Shown here piece after piece: positions 1 to 4,823 of a stretch of DNA of 11,507 bases. Made by a program: the position numbers and the translations under genes. This DNA comes from Candidatus Kerfeldbacteria bacterium (GTDB taxonomy: Bacteria; Patescibacteriota; Patescibacteriia; Veblenbacterales; UBA10138): positions 1 to 11,507 of the forward strand of contig JACRFM010000026.1 of the NCBI GenBank assembly GCA_016234305.1, given 5' to 3'. Position 1 is the first letter of the stretch. Every line of letters starts with the position of its first letter. The notes beneath the pieces were generated by a model that saw nothing but the letters and a program-made list of their open reading frames with translations, had not been told where the DNA came from and did no database searches.

Positions 1-130
1 TACGCGTTTCATGTCATCCTGAATTTATTTCAGGATCTCATTGGCTAATATTAGAGATTCTGAAACAAGTTCAGAATGACAAATACAACAGTATTGACAA
101 GTATTGAATAGTTTTTAGGAGAAACGCGTA
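1..130. mobile_element. MITE-like inverted-repeat element
   Basis: The 10-mer TACGCGTTTC at 1-10 is matched in perfect inverted orientation by GAAACGCGTA at 121-130. Inside lie imperfect 27-bp inverted arms at 13-39 and 54-80 with four mismatches. Each arm is itself a small hairpin, with TCCTGAA/TTCAGGA in the left arm and ATTCTGAA/TTCAGAAT in the right arm. There is no coding capacity, so this looks like a non-autonomous palindromic element or intergenic repeat. The left end coincides with the window edge, so it may extend further upstream. Confidence 0.55.
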
Positions 131-135
131 GGTCC

Positions 136-141
136 TAAATT
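136..141 (+). promoter_or_regulatory. possible -10 box for near-leaderless start
   Basis: TAAATT lies 8 bp before the ATG at 150. The mreB start at 4824 has the same hexamer at the same distance, and both starts read CATATG. No Shine-Dalgarno sequence lies between the box and the ATG. No good -35 is visible 16-18 bp upstream, so support comes mainly from the parallel with mreB. Confidence 0.3.
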
Positions 142-149
142 ATCAACAT

Positions 150-695
150 ATGAATAAGTCTGACAAAAATCCCATAATCACCACTCAAGCATTAGCTAAA
201 AAAATTGACGACCTGGCGCGTACTACCGCCGATGGATTTGCCAATACCGCCAGCAAGCAAGAGTTAGCTGATAAAATTGGTGATTTAGCTCGTACTACCG
301 CCGAGGGATTTGCCAATACTGCCAAAAGCCTTGCCAATACCGCCAGCAAGCAAGAATTAGCTGATAAAATTGGTGATTTGGCTCGTACTACCGCCGAGGG
401 ATTTGCCAAATCAGCTACCAAGGAAGAGGTAGCATCTAAAATTGACGGCTTGGCTCGTCTAACCGCCGAGGGATTTGCCAATACCGCCAGCAAGCAAGAA
501 TTGGCTGAAGTTAAGGCTGATGTGGCTATCTTAAAAACCGATGTGGCCGCCTTGAAGTCTGGTTTTAAGGAATTTGATGGCCGTTTATCAAGCGTGGAAC
601 ATAAAATTGACCGGGCGCTTTATAAAGAAGCGGATAGAATTGATGTTTTGGAAACTGATATGAAATTAGTTAAAGGTAAATTAGGATTGGCTTAA
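150..695 (+). CDS. coiled-coil repeat protein, function unknown
   Basis: This 181-residue protein has no recognisable catalytic motif. Residues 15-117 are four copies of a 24-residue unit of the form L-A-x-K-I-x-D-L-A-R-T-T-A-E-G-F-A-N-T-A-S-K. The second copy carries a 7-residue insert (KSLANTA). Residues ~118-175 form a heptad-like stretch rich in A, K, D and L that should be a coiled coil. There is no signal peptide or membrane segment, so it is probably a cytoplasmic structural or scaffold protein. At DNA level, 240-316 and 333-409 are near identical (2 differences in 77 bp, offset 93 bp), which points to recent in-frame duplication. The start at 150 is favoured because the repeats begin soon after it and a TAAATT box lies 8 bp upstream. 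Similar short coiled-coil proteins are common in CPR genomes, but I cannot name a family. Confidence 0.75.
   Translation: MNKSDKNPIITTQALAKKIDDLARTTADGFANTASKQELADKIGDLARTTAEGFANTAKSLANTASKQELADKIGDLARTTAEGFAKSATKEEVASKIDGLARLTAEGFANTASKQELAEVKADVAILKTDVAALKSGFKEFDGRLSSVEHKIDRALYKEADRIDVLETDMKLVKGKLGLA
240..409 (+). repeat. 93-bp tandem duplication inside coiled-coil gene
   Basis: Bases 240-316 recur at 333-409 with only two differences. The 93-bp offset equals 31 codons, so the frame is kept. A shorter third match (GCCAATACCGCCAGCAAGCA) starts at 477. The near identity suggests recent repeat expansion. Confidence 0.85.
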
Positions 696-1128
696 ATAAA
701 TGCCAGGTCACCCCTGGTAGCTTTATATAAATATTGGAGGGTATGCCCAGTAACAAAACTTCACTATACTCGCCCAGCACCGCAAGCCAGCTCGGTACTG
801 GACATCGCTCCGGCGGTATATTTCTCGTCGGGCAACGAGTGGCCAACAATCCCAATATTTTGACTATTCTTGGTGCTTGGGCTCGCCCTTGGCACCAGAT
901 AGATTTTCCATTTTTAATAACAAGACTCCAATTTTAACTTATTTAATTTCATTTCACTCGGCTCGTAAAAGTGCCTAGTGAAGTTATTGTTACTGGGTAT
1001 GCCAAGGAGGGGCAAAAACCGTTTAAAGCGGCAGATAACTAAGATAGTTGACGCGGCCAAGCGACGTTGGATACGGGCGGCGGCGATTTTTGTTTGGCAA
1101 AATGTCTGCCAGGGGTGATTTGTAATTT
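696..1128. other. gene-poor stretch with nested inverted repeats
   Basis: No convincing gene fills these 433 bp. An outer inverted repeat pairs 708-720 (TCACCCCTGGTAG) with 1106-1118 (CTGCCAGGGGTGA), 12 of 13 matching. An inner, longer inverted repeat pairs 740-766 with 976-1003 (27 versus 28 bp, one indel and about two mismatches). A GC-rich imperfect hairpin sits at 872-896, built from GGTGC...GGCACC around GGGC/GCCC. The layout suggests a decayed or non-autonomous mobile element. The 67-codon TTG-start frame at 734-937 has no recognisable content and starts inside the left arm, so it is not called. Confidence 0.5.
999..1118 (+). CDS. possible small basic peptide (39 aa)
   Basis: This short frame starts MPRRGKNRLKRQ, is very rich in Arg and Lys through residue 25, and then has a hydrophobic stretch near residues 26-35 (RAAAIFVWQ). 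That profile resembles a signal anchor or a truncated N-terminus. It ends 10 bp before the start of the 649-residue chimera, so it could be a detached 5' piece of that surface-like gene. Joining them would need a frameshift, and an in-frame TAA at 1123-1125 would also have to change. Its ATG lies in the right arm of the inner inverted repeat, and no clear ribosome binding site is visible. It may equally be a chance frame. Confidence 0.25.
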   Translation: MPRRGKNRLKRQITKIVDAAKRRWIRAAAIFVWQNVCQG

Positions 1129-3078
1129 ATGAGTTTGCTAAAAAACAAAGTTAACTGCCAGGTTTCCAAAGCCGGCGTAGCCAGCGGTAATTTCTTCCTG
1201 ACCACCGGCGCTGGTGGCGGCATTCTGGTTCTGTCCAATACTTGGCTGATTACAGGACAGAGCGTATACGAGCGTATATCATCCCTTGAGTATAGTTTTT
1301 TCGCTTGGCCTAGCGGAATTTCTAATACATCCGACAGCAGCGTATACGTTAATCCAGCCAGTGTTGTGACTGATATTAACTTGCTAGGACTAGCGGTAAA
1401 TGGCGTAGTAAAGTTTGTGCTTGATACTAAAGGCGACACTTTTGTCCGTAATCTAATGTTGTCTCGTTCCAGCACTGGGGGTGATACCATGCTGGCCAGT
1501 TTAACTGTCGAGGGTAACACAACTTTGGGTAATACTGCCACCAATACTGTAACTGTAAATGCCAATGGTTCTACTTTGGCCGGTGCTGGGTGTCCCAGTC
1601 CCGAAGTTGAGGTTGTGCCTGCGGCACCTTCTTCTCAGGACTCTGTCCCAAATGGTCGGCCACAGGCGTCAGGCAATTTCGGTACTGGTTTAACAACTTT
1701 GGCCAGCGGGGCGGAAAAGATTTGTGTTTCAGTTGGGTCTTTGCCAGTGTCGTTAAAAACTTCTAATGATAATTTATTCGGCGGATTTCGCCGAAGAAAT
1801 GAAGGATACCTCGGGCGTGAGCCCGTGGAGGCTTCATTCGCCTCCGTCCGCCGTGGACTTCGGGGAGCTTCATTAATTACCCTAGCCGACGCGCCGGTAG
1901 CTGAATCGCCAGCCACGGCTCAAGTGCCCGATGTTGCTAATTTAGGCATTTCGCGCGCGGCCGAAATTTGTCCTTATTGCGGCGGCCGCGATTTTGTCAA
2001 ACGCGGCACCCGGCGCAATAAATATCAAATTGTCCAATTGTATTTGTGCCGCCGGCCGGAATGCGGCCGCACTTTTACCGCCCAGGATATTAAAGGCAAA
2101 AAATATCCGTTAAATGTTGTGTTGGAAGGTTTAAGCATACATAATTTGGGTTACAATTTGGAGCAAACTTGCGCTTGGTTGCAGAAAAAGTTCGGCGTTC
2201 GTCCCGATACCAGCACCCTGGCCGAGTGGTACGCGCAATATGAACCATTGTGCCGATTTAGCCGTTTGCGGCCCTATATTATAAAAATGTATCCGCCAGC
2301 CGAGATGGTGGAAACCGTTACTTTGGCGCATCGCCAGCTTTATCGTTTTCGTTATCATCGCGGCAAAATGAAACTATTGCTGGAGGAATACAAAAACCGG
2401 CATTTTGGGCCGCTGAAAGAATATCTGGATAATGTGTCGTCGGAAACGCCGCATCAGTATTTTCAGGCCGGCGAGCGCATGTCGGAAATCGTGTCTAAAT
2501 TTAATAAAGCGGAAATGATTGTGCGCGGCAAGTTTAATTTTGCCAATCGTTTGGCTAAACTGGTGTTGCAGGCGGTGGCGGATAACAAGTTAAGGCACGA
2601 GGCCCTGCAGCGCTTTTTTCTGGCCAATGATTCCGTCACCGTAGCCAGCGAAGTGCCGGTGTACTTGCGGTGCGAGGATGTGGCTCATATGGAAAACCAG
2701 TTGAATTTTAAAATTACCGACGATGGCGCCATTCAAATTAAAGGCCGTAAAAAGTTGGAGCCTTTGCCGCGGTTGTTAACCGGGCATATTGATTTGGTGC
2801 AGGTGCGGAACGGCCAGATTCATTTGTTGGATTATAAACCAAACGCCAGCAAGGAAAAACCGGTTGAACAGCTTACTTGGTACGCGCTCGCGCTGTCGCG
2901 TCTCACTGGGTTAAGGCTTTATGAGTTTAAGTGCGCTTGGTTTGACGAGCAAGAGTATTTTGAGTTTTACCCCCTGCACGTGGTTAAAAAGTTAAGCTCC
3001 CAGAGAAAACGGCGGATAAAGTTTAAAGATGGCACAAAAGTTGAAATACCAAAAGTTAATAAGTTAACCATAGTTTGA
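1129..3078 (+). CDS. chimeric zinc-ribbon / PD-(D/E)XK nuclease with surface-protein-like N-terminus
   Basis: The 649-residue product is a mosaic. Residues 1-150 resemble CPR surface or tail-fibre-like proteins (S-L-T-V-E-G-N-T-T-L-G-N-T followed by T-V-T-V-N-A-N-G). Residues 150-275 are a Pro/Ser/Ala linker that includes a translated hairpin repeat (residues 217-237). Residues 281-312 form a transposase-type zinc ribbon, C281-x2-C284-x22-C307-x4-C312, then R-T-F-T. Residues ~325-375 look like an HTH. Residues ~505-590 carry a RecB/Cas4-like PD-(D/E)XK core: E508, D555 in G-H-I-D, D568-Y-K570 and a Q581-x3-Y585 motif. This predicts a metal-dependent DNA nuclease with its own DNA-binding module. 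The ORF is open from ATG 1129, with AGGGG at 1111-1115 as a weak ribosome site. An in-frame GTG at 1924 (residue 266) could start the nuclease alone. I know no named family with this full architecture. The nuclease call is fairly sure, the fusion as a functional protein much less so. Confidence 0.75.
   Translation: MSLLKNKVNCQVSKAGVASGNFFLTTGAGGGILVLSNTWLITGQSVYERISSLEYSFFAWPSGISNTSDSSVYVNPASVVTDINLLGLAVNGVVKFVLDTKGDTFVRNLMLSRSSTGGDTMLASLTVEGNTTLGNTATNTVTVNANGSTLAGAGCPSPEVEVVPAAPSSQDSVPNGRPQASGNFGTGLTTLASGAEKICVSVGSLPVSLKTSNDNLFGGFRRRNEGYLGREPVEASFASVRRGLRGASLITLADAPVAESPATAQVPDVANLGISRAAEICPYCGGRDFVKRGTRRNKYQIVQLYLCRRPECGRTFTAQDIKGKKYPLNVVLEGLSIHNLGYNLEQTCAWLQKKFGVRPDTSTLAEWYAQYEPLCRFSRLRPYIIKMYPPAEMVETVTLAHRQLYRFRYHRGKMKLLLEEYKNRHFGPLKEYLDNVSSETPHQYFQAGERMSEIVSKFNKAEMIVRGKFNFANRLAKLVLQAVADNKLRHEALQRFFLANDSVTVASEVPVYLRCEDVAHMENQLNFKITDDGAIQIKGRKKLEPLPRLLTGHIDLVQVRNGQIHLLDYKPNASKEKPVEQLTWYALALSRLTGLRLYEFKCAWFDEQEYFEFYPLHVVKKLSSQRKRRIKFKDGTKVEIPKVNKLTIV
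1778..1838 (+). repeat. hairpin repeat, left copy
   Basis: This 61-bp repeat has two stem-loops. The first is TCGGCG/CGCCGA around a 5-base loop. The second is ATGAAG/CTTCAT enclosing CCTCGGGC-GTGA-GCCCG...AGG, with unpaired GATA on one side and TGG on the other. It recurs in direct orientation at 4146-4207, and most differences fall in loops or bulges. It is translated in frame in the linker of the chimera. Confidence 0.8.
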
Positions 3079-3081
3079 TGT

Positions 3082-3540
3082 ATGCCGTATTATCAAAATA
3101 AATTTCAGCCGCGCAAGCCGGTGCGTTCATTTCGGGACTTGGAGGTGTATCAAAGAACCGTAGAATGTGCGGTTATCATTGCCAAGAATTTAGAGCCAAA
3201 ATTAAAACGACTGAAATATATTTTTAGCGACAATCTTACAGCTTGCGCTATGTCCATTCCGTTATACGTAGCCGAGTCTCACAGCTTGCGTTTTAGCGAC
3301 TTTAAACTGGCCGTAGCGACTTTGGAAAAGGCCATGTTGTCATGCAACAAGATGATTGTTTATTTGGAGCAGGCGATTGGGTTATATGGCGTCAAACTGG
3401 ATGTTGAGTTAGCGGAAGATTTAATGCGACGTTATATTGAGGTGCGTGGTAAAATGTTCCGTTTGGAAAAGTCCTGGCAAAAGTATCGCGCTAATGATTC
3501 GGCGGTAGGTGGTAAATCAGTTAATTATCCAAGATATTGA
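3082..3540 (+). CDS. S23-like four-helix bundle protein
   Basis: This 152-residue, mostly helical protein matches the pattern of the S23 / 23S-rRNA-intervening-sequence four-helix bundle family. Residues 16-25 read S-F-R-D-L-E-V-Y-Q-R. Residues 51-75 resemble the family core N-L-x-x-x-A-x-S-I-P-x-x-x-A-E. Family members usually have about 115-125 residues. The extra length is a basic N-terminus (PRKPVR) and a C-terminal tail (residues ~135-152). The diversity-generating retroelement partner Avd shares this fold, but no reverse transcriptase or template/variable repeat pair is present. The ATG is 3 bp after the nuclease stop, and no Shine-Dalgarno is visible, so translation is probably coupled and the two proteins likely work together. 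A DNA- or RNA-binding accessory role is inferred only. Confidence 0.8.
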   Translation: MPYYQNKFQPRKPVRSFRDLEVYQRTVECAVIIAKNLEPKLKRLKYIFSDNLTACAMSIPLYVAESHSLRFSDFKLAVATLEKAMLSCNKMIVYLEQAIGLYGVKLDVELAEDLMRRYIEVRGKMFRLEKSWQKYRANDSAVGGKSVNYPRY

Positions 3541-3568
3541 CAAAATACAAAGTACATAAATTTTTAAC

Positions 3569-4009
3569 TTGGCCAAGAGCAGCGATTCTTTCCTGATTAT
3601 GCCTAGTTTGATAGTGGAGATTTCTGTAGAACCCAAAGTCGCCGGCGAGAGTATAACTAATACTAATCTTGTTACGTCTCCTGTTACAGCTAGCCCAACA
3701 ATACAATCATCAACCCCAGCCAGTACTTCTAGTTCATCTAGTAATACAACCAACTCTACTTCAAGTTCAACAACTAGTGATGTTCCAACCTCAACCCCAA
3801 CCCCTGCTTCAGCATCAACCCCGGTTACGTCAACCCCAATTACATCAACACCAGAGGCAGTCCCAGCTACTCCAGTGCCTGAACCAGTGGTTGCGCCTAC
3901 GCCGACAGTAACTGAACCAGCTGCTACTCCAGTGCCGACATCCGCTCCAGCTTCGGCAATTACTCCGACTCCTGCGCCAGCCCCTGATACAGGAACGGCA
4001 ACACCTTAG
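3569..4009 (+). CDS. Ser/Thr/Pro-rich low-complexity protein or fragment
   Basis: The frame encodes up to 146 residues from a TTG at 3569; an ATG at 3599 gives 136. After about 25 ordinary residues (PSLIVEISVEPKVAGES) it is almost wholly Ser, Thr, Pro, Ala and Val, with runs such as TSSSSSNTTNSTSSS and repeated T-P-x-P. There is no signal peptide, sorting motif or membrane helix. Such tracts are typical of linkers in surface-exposed proteins. It could therefore be the orphaned end of a surface protein whose front resembles residues 1-150 of the chimera at 1129, with the nuclease and bundle genes between them. It begins 28 bp after the four-helix bundle gene. A chance low-complexity frame remains possible. 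Confidence 0.4.
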   Translation: MAKSSDSFLIMPSLIVEISVEPKVAGESITNTNLVTSPVTASPTIQSSTPASTSSSSSNTTNSTSSSTTSDVPTSTPTPASASTPVTSTPITSTPEAVPATPVPEPVVAPTPTVTEPAATPVPTSAPASAITPTPAPAPDTGTATP

Positions 4010-4027
4010 TTAAATGAATTAGACAAC

Positions 4028-4051
4028 GTGACTTGGTGACTTGGTGACTTA
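4028..4051 (+). repeat. three 8-bp tandem repeats
   Basis: GTGACTTG at 4028-4035 and 4036-4043 is followed by GTGACTTA at 4044-4051. The array lies 15 bp left of the perfect palindrome. Such iteron-like arrays can bind proteins, but a simple slippage repeat is just as possible. Confidence 0.8.
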
Positions 4052-4066
4052 ATGCCCAATCCAGAC

Positions 4067-4102
4067 GTAACACCTATTGTGCGGCCGCACAATAGGTGTT
4101 AC
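4067..4102. repeat. perfect 36-bp loopless palindrome
   Basis: Each 18-bp half, beginning GTAACACCTATTGTGCGG, is the exact reverse complement of the other, and the centre is the 8-bp GCGGCCGC. There is no loop, and symmetry breaks at 4066/4103. No T-run follows, so it does not look like an intrinsic terminator. It could be a dimeric protein-binding site, a resolution or cleavage site, or a relic of inverted-repeat joining. Confidence 0.9.
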
Positions 4103-4145
4103 AGTATCCGTATCACCTTAAAACCCGGTTTTGAGCTGATATTTA

Positions 4146-4207
4146 TCGGCGGATGGGCGCCGAAGAAATTAAGGATACCTCGGGCGTGAGCCCGCGGAGG
4201 CTTCATT
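4146..4207 (+). repeat. hairpin repeat, right copy
   Basis: This is the second copy of the repeat at 1778-1838, in the same orientation, and it is non-coding here. Both stem-loops are kept: TCGGCG/CGCCGA with a 6-base loop, and CCTCGGGC-GTGA-GCCCG...AGG with CGG unpaired instead of TGG. The outer stem has one mismatch because ATGAAG became ATTAAG. Confidence 0.8.
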
Positions 4208-4293
4208 GTGCGGGGCCGTGGTGATTTCCCAGCAAAGTTGGTGGTTAAAGTATTTTGGGAAATGGGGCTTAAAAGTGCCCAAGTATAATAATT

Positions 4294-4321
4294 GAACTCC
4301 CGCTTTGGTAAGAGGGAGTTC
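4294..4321 (-). terminator. possible terminator hairpin of minus-strand gene
   Basis: GAACTCCC at 4294-4301 pairs perfectly with GGGAGTTC at 4314-4321 around a 12-base loop. It starts 15 bp beyond the stop codon of the minus-strand gene at 4337-4720. The sequence after the hairpin in that direction is AATTATTAT, only weakly U-rich, so termination is plausible but not certain. Confidence 0.4.
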
Positions 4322-4336
4322 GCAGTTGTTGAAAGA

Positions 4337-4720
4337 TTATTTTAAATTGGCTAAGAATTGAGAAAAGGCTTGCTTTAATCTACCGCCATAGAGTTTATAG
4401 CCATCTAAACTATTAAATATTTTTGTCAATTCTTCCGGAATTTTGGTTACGTTGTTTTGGTTGATTTTATCTTTAGTAACAATGGAATATCTGACGTCAA
4501 TGATGATGACTTCGCCAGCGGAGTTATAGACAATAAAAATATCAGGGTCAAGGTATTCATTTGAAGTAAGATAATTTTTTACAGTTTCTGGTTTTAGGGT
4601 AATGTTAATAAGACCGATGGTAATTTTTTTTGATAAAGGCTGGTCAACGTATTGGAAGTTCATCATGATAAGAGGTTGGCCAACATGATAAGTTATGGCA
4701 GTTTGATTGTTAAGGTTCAT
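4337..4720 (-). CDS. small conserved-looking protein, function unknown
   Basis: I do not recognise this 127-residue protein. It is soluble, with no signal or membrane helix, and its gene is visibly more A+T-rich than mreB. Residues 59-79 (PDIFIVYN...EVIIIDVRYS) resemble the two beta strands of a PD-(D/E)XK fold: P59-D60, then D75-V-R77 where a D-x-K would be expected. With Lys replaced by Arg and only a short flanking region, this may be an inactive relative or coincidence. The start is well supported: AGGAG lies a few bases upstream of the ATG, one of the clearest ribosome sites in the window, with a good promoter above it. The gene stands alone, divergent from mreB, and a hairpin follows its stop. 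Confidence 0.7.
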   Translation of the reverse strand: MNLNNQTAITYHVGQPLIMMNFQYVDQPLSKKITIGLINITLKPETVKNYLTSNEYLDPDIFIVYNSAGEVIIIDVRYSIVTKDKINQNNVTKIPEELTKIFNSLDGYKLYGGRLKQAFSQFLANLK

Positions 4721-4752
4721 TTTTTCTCCTGAGGTTAGATGGTTTTTTGTTT

Positions 4753-4781
4753 AGTCTACCCAGCCTTGCCTTAATTGTCAA
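4753..4781 (-). promoter_or_regulatory. sigma-70-like promoter of minus-strand gene
   Basis: Read on the minus strand, a consensus -35 TTGACA (4776-4781) is followed after exactly 17 bp by TAGACT (4753-4758). Transcription would start near 4746, leaving a leader of about 25 nt that carries AGGAG before the ATG at 4720. Confidence 0.6.
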
Positions 4782-4791
4782 TGTCATTGAC
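4777..4791. promoter_or_regulatory. dyad between divergent promoters (candidate operator)
   Basis: GTCAATG-T-CATTGAC is a 15-bp inverted repeat with perfect 7-bp arms. It overlaps the -35 boxes of both the minus-strand gene and mreB, so a dimeric regulator here could control both. Part of the symmetry comes from two TTGAC motifs facing apart, so it could also be a by-product of the promoters. Confidence 0.4.
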
Positions 4792-4815
4792 TTTTAGGCT
4801 ATTTTTAGCTAAATT
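4787..4815 (+). promoter_or_regulatory. mreB promoter, near-leaderless
   Basis: TTGACT (4787-4792), a 17-bp spacer and TAAATT (4810-4815) form a reasonable sigma-70-like promoter. The expected start of transcription is near 4822, so the ATG at 4824 would be only a few bases into the mRNA. No Shine-Dalgarno sequence exists, which fits leaderless translation. Confidence 0.5.
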
Positions 4816-4823
4816 AATCACAT

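Larger units (their letters stand above)
4010..4336. other. repeat-dense intergenic region
   Basis: This 327-bp stretch has no credible gene but several structures: a triple 8-bp tandem repeat (4028-4051), a perfect 36-bp palindrome (4067-4102), the right copy of the hairpin repeat (4146-4207), an inverted pair ATTTCCCA/TGGGAAAT (4224-4231 and 4256-4263), and an 8-bp-stem hairpin (4294-4321). It looks like the boundary of an inserted unit plus the 3' end of the minus-strand gene at 4337. Confidence 0.6.

Noticed and set aside
185..493. 102-codon minus-strand frame over the coiled-coil repeats
   Set aside because: Its repeats merely mirror the 72/93-bp DNA repeats of the plus-strand gene, and no start signal is present.
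734..937. 67-codon plus-strand frame starting at TTG
   Set aside because: It starts inside the left arm of an inverted repeat and crosses several hairpins. Its composition does not resemble a protein family, although GGAGG is nearby at 736-740.
1023..1565. 180-codon frame on the minus strand
   Set aside because: It is antisense to the surface-like start of the chimera, has no recognisable motif or ribosome site, and is best explained as a shadow frame of a repetitive coding region.
3082..3540. Diversity-generating retroelement, suggested by the Avd-like four-helix bundle
   Set aside because: No reverse transcriptase and no template/variable repeat pair with A-biased differences exists in the window, and the sequence is closer to S23-type proteins.
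4067..4102. Intrinsic terminator at the 36-bp palindrome
   Set aside because: There is no T-run on either side and no loop, so it does not match the terminator pattern.
1778..4207. CRISPR array or integron suggested by repeated hairpins
   Set aside because: There are only two copies, 2.3 kb apart, with no regular spacers, no Cas1/Cas2 and no integrase. The PD-(D/E)XK domain alone is not evidence for Cas4.
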